Position numbers and translations under genes: made by a program. DNA of 22,252 nucleotides, taken from positions 1-22,252 of the forward strand of contig JAOZRP010000008.1 of assembly GCA_029940125.1 (NCBI GenBank), written 5' to 3'. This DNA comes from a bacterium. Lineage in GTDB: Bacteria; Desulfobacterota; Anaeroferrophillalia; Anaeroferrophillales; Anaeroferrophillaceae. The notes under the pieces were generated by a model that ran no database searches, was not told the origin of the DNA, and saw nothing but the letters and a program-made list of their open reading frames with translations. This document shows positions 5,532-13,006 of the stretch, piece after piece (the stretch's first letter is position 1; the number at the start of each line of letters is the position of its first letter).

Positions 5532-6308
5532 ATGGCGCGAACGCGAAAAGCAGAAAGTCAGACATTGACGAGGCAAAATGGCTGGATGGTAACCCTGGCC
5601 GACCTGCTGATCCTCCTTCTGACGTTTTTTGTGCTGTTGATTTCCATGTCTTCCATGGACAAGAAAGTTTTTAAAAGGATGTTCGGCGCTTTTCCTTATT
5701 CACTCGGGGTGTTGAATATGGGCGGCAGCGTTTCGTCCCAGGAGAAAAATGAAGGGCTGATTGTGCGGCCGGTGGCCAAATCCCGTTCAATTGCTGACCT
5801 GGCCGCTTTGCGCAAGCTTTCCTTGCCCCTGTCAAAATTGCTGGACGATCTGGAGGCCAGTGCCGCCGGTGCCTGTTTAACCGCTTCGGTGATTCAGGAC
5901 GACCTGTGCCTTGACATCGATAGCGATGTTCTTTTTGGAACCCTGGATGCCGCCCTCAGGCCGTCAGCTGAAAGGTTGCTGTCCATCTTGGCGGCCTTCG
6001 CGGCGACCCAGCCGGGAGAGTTGTTTGTCGAGGTTTATACGGATAATTTCCCTTTGCATACGGAGCAGTTTGCCGACAACTGGGTGCTGGCGTCGGTGCG
6101 GGGCAGCGTGATTGCCGGGGAACTGCAGCGCCGGGGAGTGCCGGAATCACGGCTGGCTTTAAGCGCTTTCGGCCCTGACCGTCCCCTGGTGCCTAATGAT
6201 ACGCCTGAACACCGGGCCAGGAACCGCCGGGTGGTCATCCGTTTGGCCGGCTGGTATTCCCGTTTGAAAGAACAACCATCGGGCGGGGAGAATGCCGCCC
6301 GCCACTGA
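5532..6308 (+). CDS. motB: Flagellar stator protein MotB/PomB (second paralogue, with ion-binding Asp)
   Basis: A 258-residue stator protein. The membrane helix begins GWMVTLADLLILLLTFFVLL (residues 17-36), with D24 (codon GAC at 5601) in the canonical position eight residues before F32-F33. The form of this helix resembles PomB and other sodium-type MotB proteins more than Escherichia coli MotB. The C-terminal OmpA-like domain (about 135-245) contains YTDNFP, a DNWVLASVRG segment and RNRRVVIRL, which bind peptidoglycan. The ATG at 5532 is used; a TTG lies one codon upstream and the ribosome binding site is weak. It is separated from the first motB-like gene by 123 nt with a partial repeat, and is followed by fliL, a stator-associated protein. 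Confidence 0.92.
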   Translation: MARTRKAESQTLTRQNGWMVTLADLLILLLTFFVLLISMSSMDKKVFKRMFGAFPYSLGVLNMGGSVSSQEKNEGLIVRPVAKSRSIADLAALRKLSLPLSKLLDDLEASAAGACLTASVIQDDLCLDIDSDVLFGTLDAALRPSAERLLSILAAFAATQPGELFVEVYTDNFPLHTEQFADNWVLASVRGSVIAGELQRRGVPESRLALSAFGPDRPLVPNDTPEHRARNRRVVIRLAGWYSRLKEQPSGGENAARH

Positions 6309-6339
6309 GGTGAGACAATAAATCTAAGGAGTCATGCTG

Positions 6340-6852
6340 ATGGCAAACAAAGAAGTTAATGGTGAAAATCCTGAAGTCCAGGAGACGGGGGAGAAGAAGT
6401 CAAAGAAGCTTTTGATTGTTATCCTGCTGGTCGCTCTTTTATTGCTGGGCGGCGGCGGGTTTGGGGTGTATTATTTTTTTCTGGCTCCCAAGCCGCCGAC
6501 GGCGGAAGAGCTGGCTAAGATGGAAGCGGAAAAAAGCAAGAAGCCTCAGATCCTGCCGGTTTTTGCCCTGAAGCCGTTTGTGGTCAACCTGGCCGACAAT
6601 AAAGGCCGCCGATATTTGAAGGTAAGCATGAAGCTGGAGCTGAGCAGCGATGAACTGATGGAAGAGGTTGAAAAGAGGCAGCCCCAGATCCGCGACGTCA
6701 TCCTGACCCTGCTGAGTTCCAAAACCTCCAATGAAGTGAATTCCATGGAAGGCAAATTCCTGCTGCGGGAGGAGATTATCAAGCGAGTCAACACTTTTCT
6801 GGTGACCGGGAAAATAACCAAAATTTATCTGGAGGAATTCGTGGTGCAGTAG
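6340..6852 (+). CDS. fliL: Flagellar basal body-associated protein FliL
   Basis: A 170-residue bitopic membrane protein: short charged cytoplasmic tail, one membrane helix (about residues 21-44, rich in Leu, Ile and Gly) and a periplasmic FliL domain. The conserved FAL-KPFVVNL and RYLKVSMKLEL strands lie near residues 66-99. FliL surrounds stator units and supports torque or stator stability. The ATG at 6340 is preferred because TAAGGAG (6325-6331) lies 8 nt upstream. The ATG at 6334 would be only 2 nt from it. The gene lies between the stator genes and the switch gene fliM, its usual position. Confidence 0.93.
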   Translation: MANKEVNGENPEVQETGEKKSKKLLIVILLVALLLLGGGGFGVYYFFLAPKPPTAEELAKMEAEKSKKPQILPVFALKPFVVNLADNKGRRYLKVSMKLELSSDELMEEVEKRQPQIRDVILTLLSSKTSNEVNSMEGKFLLREEIIKRVNTFLVTGKITKIYLEEFVVQ

Positions 6853-6869
6853 CACCCGGGACAGGAACT

Positions 6870-7859
6870 ATGAGCCAGGTACTGACTCAGGATGAAATAG
6901 ATTCCTTGTTGCAGGGAGTGAGCGAAGGGGATATCGAAACGGAAACCGATACCGCGGTGCCCGATGAAGATATTCACCGGTATGATCTCACCAGCCAGGA
7001 GAGGATTATCCGGGGCAAGATGCCCACCCTGGAAATCATCAACCAGCGGTTTTCGCGCAACTTTCGCGCCTCCCTTTCCGCCATGCTCCACCGGGTCATT
7101 GACGTTACCCCGCTGATGACCGATATGATGAAATTCGGGGAATTCTTGAAAACGATTCCGGTACCGGCCAGCATTCACCTTTTTAAGATGGAGCCGCTGC
7201 GGGGCATGGCCCTGATGGTGGTGGAAAGCAAGCTGGTTTTTTCGCTCATTGACATGTTCTTCGGGGGCAGCGGCCGCGACACGGTCAAGATTGAAGGCCG
7301 TGACTTCACCTCCATTGAAGAACGCATCATCAAAAAGGTGGTCATGGCGGCGCTGGAGTGCATGGAAGAGGCCTGGAATCCCATTCATGACCTGGAATTC
7401 CACTTTGTCCGCTCGGAGATCAATCCTCAGTTTGTGACCATCGTGCCGCCCAGCGACGTGGTGATCCTTACCTCTTACACCCTGGAAATGGAAGAGTTTT
7501 CGGGAGCGATTACCGTTTGCATTCCCTATTCCCTGGTGGAGCCGATGCGCAACAAGTTGTACGCCGGTTTCCAAAGCGAGAGGCTGGAGGTGGATGTTAC
7601 CTGGCTGCAGCGCCTGGTCCGCCGCCTGTTGATGGTTGATGTGGAGGTGTCGGCTGTTTTGGGAACGACAACCGTAACGCCCCGACAACTGCTGGAATTG
7701 AAGGTTGGCGACATCATTACGCTGCAGCAGGACGCGACCGAGCCCATGCGCTTAAAATTGGAGCAGATTGATAAATTCAGAGGGGTGGCCGGATTGTCCA
7801 AAGGATCCAAAGCCGTTAAGATTACCAAGAAAATCAGTGGCATTGATGGAGACAGATAA
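6870..7859 (+). CDS. fliM: Flagellar motor switch protein FliM
   Basis: A 329-residue C-ring protein. The N-terminal peptide LTQDEIDSLLQGV (residues 5-17) is the phospho-CheY binding motif. The middle domain includes the FFGGSG stretch (about 129-134) typical of the FliG-binding face. The C-terminal SpoA domain (about 250-320) pairs with FliN. The full domain set is present and the length is typical. The stop TAA overlaps the fliN ATG by one base, indicating translational coupling. A CheY encoded downstream in the same cluster is a plausible partner. Confidence 0.96.
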   Translation: MSQVLTQDEIDSLLQGVSEGDIETETDTAVPDEDIHRYDLTSQERIIRGKMPTLEIINQRFSRNFRASLSAMLHRVIDVTPLMTDMMKFGEFLKTIPVPASIHLFKMEPLRGMALMVVESKLVFSLIDMFFGGSGRDTVKIEGRDFTSIEERIIKKVVMAALECMEEAWNPIHDLEFHFVRSEINPQFVTIVPPSDVVILTSYTLEMEEFSGAITVCIPYSLVEPMRNKLYAGFQSERLEVDVTWLQRLVRRLLMVDVEVSAVLGTTTVTPRQLLELKVGDIITLQQDATEPMRLKLEQIDKFRGVAGLSKGSKAVKITKKISGIDGDR

Positions 7860-8383
7860 TGGCTGACGACTTGTTTGACCAGGTGAAGCAGGAGCTGGAA
7901 GAAAACCAGCAGAAGGAAGCTGAGGGCGAGGTTGAAAAGACAGCCGCCGAAATGGTGGATGAGATTTCCTGGGATGATGTGGCGGCCGATCTGGACCAGC
8001 AGCGGGAAATGATCAAGGAAGAAGCCCGGTCGGGGGGAAAGACCGGGAAGGAGACGGTTGAAAGCGAGGGTGACGTCGATGGTCTCCTGCCGTCCCTGGA
8101 GCCGGAACAGCGGCGGCACCTGCCGGAAAACATCAACTTCATTCTCGATATCCCCCTGCAGTTGTCGGTGGAATTGGGCCGGACCAGGATGATCATCAAT
8201 GATTTGCTGCAGTTGGGACAGGGGTCGGTGGTCGAGCTGGAGAAGCTGGCCGGGGAGCCCCTCGACGTGCTGGTGAACAATAAGCTGGTGGCCCGGGGCG
8301 AAGTGGTGGTGGTCAATGAAAAATTCGGCATTCGCCTGACGGACATTATCAGTCCCATCGAAAGAATCGAGAAGTTGAAGTGA
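7859..8383 (+). CDS. fliN: Flagellar motor switch protein FliN
   Basis: A 174-residue protein whose last 80 residues are a classic SpoA/FliN domain (VQLSVELGRTRM, then LVNNKLVARGEVVVVNEKFG and a terminal RLTDII segment). It forms the lower part of the C-ring and docks the export ATPase through FliH. The first 90 residues form a long Glu/Asp/Gln-rich extension that is probably flexible or coiled, and longer than in Escherichia coli FliN (137 residues). The start overlaps fliM by one base, and the stop overlaps a possible GTG start of fliO. Confidence 0.95.
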   Translation: MADDLFDQVKQELEENQQKEAEGEVEKTAAEMVDEISWDDVAADLDQQREMIKEEARSGGKTGKETVESEGDVDGLLPSLEPEQRRHLPENINFILDIPLQLSVELGRTRMIINDLLQLGQGSVVELEKLAGEPLDVLVNNKLVARGEVVVVNEKFGIRLTDIISPIERIEKLK

Positions 8384-9555
8384 AAAGCGACGTCATGTCT
8401 GACCGGGCTGGAATACAGCCGTATTCGAAAGGCGAGTGCGCGTCAATGACTGGATGCCGTTGTCAGGATATTGCCGTAAAGATGGTGAAAGCCGGATGCT
8501 GTTCATGGCTGGTCGTCTGCCTGGCCGTCGTATTTTTGGGCTGCCTGTCCCTGCGGTCGGAGGCCGGGGTGCGGACGGAAGACCTGGTTTTTACCTCCGG
8601 CCCCCAGCAGATGATTTTTACCATTCCCACCAAAAAGCCGGTGCCGGAAATCCATGCTCATGTTATTGAATCAGCCGGTCAGGTAATGGTGCCGCTGCCT
8701 GACATTGAACCGGATCTCCCGGCGCTGGTGTACCAGAGTTTTGATGATGAATGGATCAAGGGGTATGGCCTGAAACACCGGGACCACCAGTATTACTGGC
8801 AGTTTGAAAAGCGTGGTCAACAGGTGCCCTTGAAAAAGTACCTGTCCGTGCAGGCAGCCGGCCGGAGAATCATTATTTCGATCATGAAGCCGTACCGGGC
8901 GGCATCCGCGGCGTCTATGGATAAAAACCGGGTAGAGACGACAGCCCGGTCCATCGCGGCAGAAGACAAGCTGAGCGAAAGCTCGGAGAAAATGGCCAGA
9001 ATCAATGCCCTGCTGGCCGGCAAAAAGGAACTTGGCAGCATTGAAAAGGTTGCCGCCCCCAAAAGCGCCGGTCTCCTGTATCCCGGCATGAGAATGTTTG
9101 CCTCGCTGGCGGCGCTGATTGCCCTGATCCTGATCGGTTACCGGCCGGTGAAAAAAATGCTGCAGAAAAGCGGCAATGCCCCGGATGACAGCCTGGTCAG
9201 GATTCTTCAGACCATTCCCATTGGCATGAAGCGGCAGATCATGTTCCTGGACGTGGCCGACGAAGTGCTGGTGGTGGGGCTTTCCGGCGATCAGATGACC
9301 ATGCTGACCCGGATCAGCGACCCGGAAAAGCTGGAATCCCTGCGCCTGCTGCGCCATGCCGGAAGCGGAAAAGGATCGTTTCTCTCTTCGCTTCGCTCCT
9401 TCAGTGGCGGCAGTACATTGATTTCCCGAAAAACGGGCGGTGAGCCTCCAACCGAGTCTGAAAATGCGGCGGCCGATATGAATCACGAGGACCCGTATGG
9501 TGAAGTTGTCGCCCAGATCAAGCAGCGGCTGCAGGGCCTGAACCGGCTTTCGTAG
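8380..9555 (+). CDS. fliO: FliO-like export gate assembly protein with long periplasmic N-terminal region
   Basis: A protein of up to 391 residues. The C-terminal part fits FliO: a membrane helix (about 239-256, MFASLAALIALILIGYRP) followed by a cytoplasmic segment with IPIGMKRQIMFLDVADEVLVV, ending in LTRI. FliO helps assemble the FliPQR core. It is much longer than usual because a probable signal peptide (about 45-63) is followed by some 170 residues of predicted periplasmic sequence, possibly an AMIN-like beta fold (FTIPTKKPVPEIHAH). The start is uncertain: the GTG at 8380 overlaps the fliN stop, while an ATG at 8482 would place the signal peptide at the N-terminus. Position between fliN and fliP is the usual fliO locus. 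Confidence 0.85.
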   Translation: MKSDVMSDRAGIQPYSKGECASMTGCRCQDIAVKMVKAGCCSWLVVCLAVVFLGCLSLRSEAGVRTEDLVFTSGPQQMIFTIPTKKPVPEIHAHVIESAGQVMVPLPDIEPDLPALVYQSFDDEWIKGYGLKHRDHQYYWQFEKRGQQVPLKKYLSVQAAGRRIIISIMKPYRAASAASMDKNRVETTARSIAAEDKLSESSEKMARINALLAGKKELGSIEKVAAPKSAGLLYPGMRMFASLAALIALILIGYRPVKKMLQKSGNAPDDSLVRILQTIPIGMKRQIMFLDVADEVLVVGLSGDQMTMLTRISDPEKLESLRLLRHAGSGKGSFLSSLRSFSGGSTLISRKTGGEPPTESENAAADMNHEDPYGEVVAQIKQRLQGLNRLS

Positions 9556-9559
9556 ACAA

Positions 9560-9708
9560 TGTCCATCCGGAAACTGCGGCTTCCGGATGGGTTGTTGGCT
9601 GGCAGCCGTCAACTCTTGGCGTAGCAACAGTTTTTTTCAATGTTTTCCTGAAAGCCGACTGCTGATCGCTGAAGACGTTGATCAGGAAATGGACGTTTCC
9701 CGATGAAC
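9560..9708. repeat. 149-bp intergenic repeat, copy B
   Basis: This aligns without gaps to 3661-3809 at about 79% identity. The left-end hairpin ATCCGGAA...TTCCGGAT is fully preserved although its loop differs. The right-end hairpin GGAAAT...GTTTCC keeps pairing through a G-U substitution. Internal heptads are again present (GCCGACT, GCTGATC, GCTGAAG). It begins four bases after the fliO stop and separates fliO from fliP, which in most genomes are nearly contiguous. Confidence 0.75.
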
Positions 9709-9752
9709 ATTGATGATATGTCCTGTCCCGGTGGTCAAAGGTGGGTGAAAAT

Positions 9753-10514
9753 ATGCTCCAGAAAGCGGTAAAATTATTGCCGGTCGCTTTGATAGTGTTG
9801 TTTTCCCTGCTGGCGGCGTCGGGAGCCGCCGCCCAGGATCTGGCGATTCCGGCCTTGAAAATCGGCCTGAACGGCCCGTCGAGCCCGCAGCAGGTGTCGG
9901 TGGCCATGCAGATCCTGCTGCTGCTGACCGTTTTGACCCTGGCACCGGCCATCCTGGTGTTGATGACCTCTTTTACCCGGCTGGTGGTCGTCTTTCATTT
10001 TTTGCGCCAGGCCCTGGGCACCCAGCAGATGCCTCCCAACCAGGTGCTGATCGGTTTGAGTCTGTTTTTGACTTTTTTCATCATGTTCCCGGTTTTTCAA
10101 CAGATCAACCGGCAGGCGGTAAAGCCCTACATGGCTGAAGAGATTACCCAGCAGGAAGCTTTTTCCCGGGCCATGCATCCGGTCCGGCAGTTCATGTTTC
10201 GGGAAACCAGGGAAAACGATCTGGCCATGTTCATTTCGATGGCCAAGCTGGATCAGCCGCATACGGTCAAAGATATTCCGACCTATGTCATCATTCCGGC
10301 TTTCGTGATCAGCGAACTGAAGACGGCCTTTCAAATTGGTTTTTTGATCTACATTCCTTTTCTTATTCTTGACATGGTGGTGGCCAGTGTCCTGCTTTCC
10401 ATGGGGATGATGATGCTGCCGCCGATCATGATCTCGCTGCCGTTCAAACTGATTCTTTTCGTGCTGGCCGACGGCTGGCACATCATGGTTGGTTCGTTGA
10501 TGAAAAGTTTTTGA
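9753..10514 (+). CDS. fliP: Flagellar type III export gate protein FliP
   Basis: A 253-residue protein starting with a cleavable signal peptide (LLPVALIVLFSLLAASGAAA). It carries the FliP signatures FHFLRQALGTQQMPPNQVLIG and, at the C-terminus, LPFKLILFVLADGW. Five FliP copies form the core of the export channel with FliQ and FliR. The ATG at 9753 is chosen because AAAGGTGGG (9737-9745) lies 7 nt upstream; an in-frame GTG at 9741 is part of that site. Length matches the family. It leads the fliPQR-flhB set after a repeat-containing spacer, so a promoter may lie at 9709-9740, though none was recognised. Confidence 0.96.
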   Translation: MLQKAVKLLPVALIVLFSLLAASGAAAQDLAIPALKIGLNGPSSPQQVSVAMQILLLLTVLTLAPAILVLMTSFTRLVVVFHFLRQALGTQQMPPNQVLIGLSLFLTFFIMFPVFQQINRQAVKPYMAEEITQQEAFSRAMHPVRQFMFRETRENDLAMFISMAKLDQPHTVKDIPTYVIIPAFVISELKTAFQIGFLIYIPFLILDMVVASVLLSMGMMMLPPIMISLPFKLILFVLADGWHIMVGSLMKSF

Positions 10515-10554
10515 CCTTTCCGCGACCGGCGCGTGGAAGTGAAGGGAGGGGAAC

Positions 10555-10824
10555 GTGAGCCCTGAATATGTCGTTGGTTTTGCCAAACAGGCCCTGGAAG
10601 CCACCTTGCTGGTTTCCGCTCCGATGCTCGGCTTCGGCCTGGTCGTCGGCCTGCTGGTCAGTGTTTTTCAAGCGGTTACCTCCATCCAGGAGATGACCCT
10701 GACCTTCATTCCGAAGATCCTGGCGGTATTTCTGGCCCTGATTATCTTTTTTCCCTGGATGCTGCGCTACCTGGTGGATTTCACCGTGCGGTTGATGGTC
10801 AGCATTCCGTCCGTTATCGGTTGA
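10555..10824 (+). CDS. fliQ: Flagellar type III export gate protein FliQ
   Basis: An 89-residue protein with two membrane hairpin helices (about residues 15-37 and 51-73) and the FliQ core VGLLVSVFQAVTSIQEMTL. FliQ packs around the FliP/FliR channel as a helical hairpin subunit. It starts with GTG at 10555 preceded by a strong GGGAGGGG site. Size and order between fliP and fliR are canonical. Confidence 0.96.
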   Translation: MSPEYVVGFAKQALEATLLVSAPMLGFGLVVGLLVSVFQAVTSIQEMTLTFIPKILAVFLALIIFFPWMLRYLVDFTVRLMVSIPSVIG

Positions 10825-10831
10825 GGCGAAA

Positions 10832-11626
10832 ATGGTTGTTATTCCGGCAATTACCATTCCCGATATTGAACTGTTTGTGCTGGTCTTTGTCCGGATTTCA
10901 GCAATGATCTTCATGGTGCCGATTTTCAATGACAAGTCGATTCCCTTGATCCTGAAGGCCGGCATCAGCCTGCTGCTGGTGGTTCTGCTTCTGCCTCTCT
11001 TGCGTCACCAGGCCCATCCGCCGCTGTTTGAGGGCGGCTTGGTAATGATCCTGGTGCAGATAGTGCGGGAACTGGCCATTGGCGTCACCATCGGGTTTAT
11101 GGCCGCCATGCTGCTGGCTGCCGTGCAGACCGCCGGGCAGTTGATGGGCTTCCAGATGGGCTTTTCCATCGTCAATGTCATTGATCCGGTTTCCAGCGTC
11201 CAGGTGTCGATCATTGCCCAGTTTCAATACCTGGTGGCCCTGCTGGTGTTTTTGTCCCTGGGGGCCCATCGCTGGTTCATCAGGGCCATGAATGAAAGCT
11301 TTCAGCTGATTCCCCTGGGCGGATTTTCCCTGAGCAACGATTTGCTGCAGATGCTGGTCCGCTACTCCGCCAATATCTTTGTGATTGCCATCAAGCTCGG
11401 GGCGCCGCTGATGGTGGCCCTGCTGCTCTGCAACGTGATTCTGGGAGTCCTGGCGCGCACCGTGCCCCAGATGAATATCTTTATTGTCGGCTATCCCCTG
11501 CAAATCGGTCTCGGACTGCTGGTCCTGGCCTTTTCGGCTCCCTACATGGTGACCATGTTCCAGGGGTTGTATGTGAAGTTCTTCCAGGATGTTTTCATGA
11601 TCATGCAGGCATCCGGAAGCGGTTGA
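10832..11626 (+). CDS. fliR: Flagellar type III export gate protein FliR
   Basis: A 264-residue polytopic membrane protein with several hydrophobic segments and the FliR pattern of FVRISAMIFMVPIF near residues 19-32, a PLILKAGISLLLVVLLLP helix and a LLQMLVRYSANIFVIAIKL stretch. FliR joins five FliP and four FliQ subunits to close the export channel. The ATG lies seven bases after the fliQ stop with GAGGCG upstream, so the gene belongs to the same transcript. Confidence 0.95.
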   Translation: MVVIPAITIPDIELFVLVFVRISAMIFMVPIFNDKSIPLILKAGISLLLVVLLLPLLRHQAHPPLFEGGLVMILVQIVRELAIGVTIGFMAAMLLAAVQTAGQLMGFQMGFSIVNVIDPVSSVQVSIIAQFQYLVALLVFLSLGAHRWFIRAMNESFQLIPLGGFSLSNDLLQMLVRYSANIFVIAIKLGAPLMVALLLCNVILGVLARTVPQMNIFIVGYPLQIGLGLLVLAFSAPYMVTMFQGLYVKFFQDVFMIMQASGSG

Positions 11627-11642
11627 CCTGAACGGATAAAAA

Positions 11643-12704
11643 ATGGCCAGAGACCCCAGCAAGACGGAAAAACCAACGCCGAAAAAGATCCGGGACGCCC
11701 GGGAAGAGGGGCAGGTGGCCCGCAGCATGGAGGTGTCGTCGGCGATGATCCTGATGACCGGCCTGCTGTTTTTCTACTTCGGCGGTCAATGGTTCATGCG
11801 CACGTCAAAACTGATGCTGCGGAACATTTTCCAGCACTACATGCTGGTGGAACTGGGGCAGGGAGGCTTTTACCGGATCGTCATTTTCTCGCTGCAGCAG
11901 TTTCTGCTGCTGCTCGGTCCCCTGCTGGTTGCCCTGGCGGTGGTGGCCGTTCTGGCTCATGTGATGCAGGTGGGGTTTCTCTTTTCCACCAAGCCCCTGA
12001 CGCCCAAACTTTCCAAAATCAGTATAATCAAGGGATTCGGGAGGATTTTTTCCCTGCGCTCCCTGGTGGATCTGTTTAAATCGATCTTTAAAATCGTCGT
12101 TCTCGGCTACGCTTCCTTTACCGTCTACCGGGCCCATTTTACCGAGTTTTTTGGTTTGTTGAATCAACCGGTGGTTGATATCATGCAGTTTCTGGCCCTG
12201 GTTTCCTTTCAGATCCTGTGGCGCAGCGGCCTGGTCCTCATCGGTCTGGCTATTTTTGACTACCTCTACCAGCGCTGGGAGTGGACCCAGGATTTGAAGA
12301 TGACCAAGGATGAGATCAAGGACGAGTTTAAACAGATGGAAGGGGACCCGCAGCTCAAGGCCCGGATTCGCAGTCTGCAGATGGCCGCGGCCCGGCAGCG
12401 CATGATGCAGGAGGTTCCCCGGGCGGATGTGGTGATTACCAACCCTGTTCATCTGGCCGTGGCCTTGATCTATGATAAAAAGAAATCGGCAGCGCCGGTG
12501 GTAATTGCCAAAGGGGCCGGGGTGATCGCCGAAAATATCAAAAAGATTGCCCGTCAGCACCAGGTGCCGGTGGTGGAAAACAAACCGCTGGCCCGCATCA
12601 TGTTCAAGCTGGTAAAGATAAACGAGATGATTCCGGCCGATCTGTATCAGTCGGTGGCCGAAGTGCTGGCGTACGTGTACCGTTTGAAAGGTAAAAAACT
12701 GTAA
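11643..12704 (+). CDS. flhB: Flagellar export switch protein FlhB
   Basis: A 353-residue protein. The N-terminus KTEKPTPKKIRDAREEGQV is the FlhB signature, followed by four membrane segments (to about residue 210) and a cytoplasmic export-switch domain. In that domain the self-cleavage site, usually Asn-Pro-Thr-His, is here NPVH (ITNPVHLAVAL). The Asn and Pro needed for cleavage are kept, but Thr is replaced by Val. FlhB governs the change from rod/hook to filament export after autocleavage. It is 16 nt after fliR, with a weak ribosome binding site. The palindromic element at 12705-12845 begins directly after its stop codon. Confidence 0.95.
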   Translation: MARDPSKTEKPTPKKIRDAREEGQVARSMEVSSAMILMTGLLFFYFGGQWFMRTSKLMLRNIFQHYMLVELGQGGFYRIVIFSLQQFLLLLGPLLVALAVVAVLAHVMQVGFLFSTKPLTPKLSKISIIKGFGRIFSLRSLVDLFKSIFKIVVLGYASFTVYRAHFTEFFGLLNQPVVDIMQFLALVSFQILWRSGLVLIGLAIFDYLYQRWEWTQDLKMTKDEIKDEFKQMEGDPQLKARIRSLQMAAARQRMMQEVPRADVVITNPVHLAVALIYDKKKSAAPVVIAKGAGVIAENIKKIARQHQVPVVENKPLARIMFKLVKINEMIPADLYQSVAEVLAYVYRLKGKKL

Positions 12705-12845
12705 GGGTACCTTGAAAAATTGCCTTTTTGCCCGATTACGGCGTTAGGCTCACATTATAATCCTCAAAATATGACCTATATTCCTGCGGTTATAATGTTC
12801 GCCTGCCTTGTACTCAAACAAAAATGCTGATTTTTCAAGACACCC
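12705..12845. mobile_element. 141-bp palindromic MITE-like element after flhB
   Basis: Terminal inverted repeats GGGTACCTTGAAAAAT (12705-12720) and its partner at 12830-12845 agree at 14 of 16 positions. Inside is a second perfect pair, ATTATAA (12754-12760) and TTATAAT (12790-12796), with further imperfect complementarity between them (TTTTTG on the left against CAAAAA on the right). The whole segment could fold into one long hairpin. It starts at the base after the flhB stop codon, carries no ORF, and shows no clear target-site duplication. It may be a miniature element or a structured RNA; transposase origin is not demonstrated. Confidence 0.5.
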
Positions 12846-12901
12846 GTATGTTACTCTGTCGTTACTAGCTGTTTTTTTTTGCTGGTTTCCCAAGTTTCCG
12901 G

Positions 12902-12920
12902 GCTGTTTTGAAAAAACAGC
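12902..12920. repeat. Short perfect hairpin before flhA
   Basis: GCTGTTTT (12902-12909), a 3-nt GAA loop and AAAACAGC (12913-12920) make an 8-bp perfect stem. There is no T-tract after it, so it is not an obvious terminator. It lies about 87 nt upstream of the flhA start, between the palindromic element and the gene. The rest of the 302-bp flhB-flhA spacer contains no ORF; a GCCGGAACATCC core at 12933-12944 recurs from the 647-737 element. Confidence 0.35.
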
Positions 12921-13006
12921 TGAAACACATGTGCCGGAACATCCGGTTGTGGATGCCCGGCAGCAGCCTTAGGATGCTGGATGAACATCTATAAAGGATT
13001 ATTTTC

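Noticed and set aside
5426..5674. 82-codon + strand ORF overlapping the start of motB
   Set aside because: It overlaps the second motB in another frame, begins inside the partial repeat and has no recognisable features.
12948..12966. GG-N10-GC match upstream of flhA as a sigma-54 promoter
   Set aside because: The spacing fits, but the -12 box lacks TT before GC and the -24 box lacks CAC; too weak to claim.
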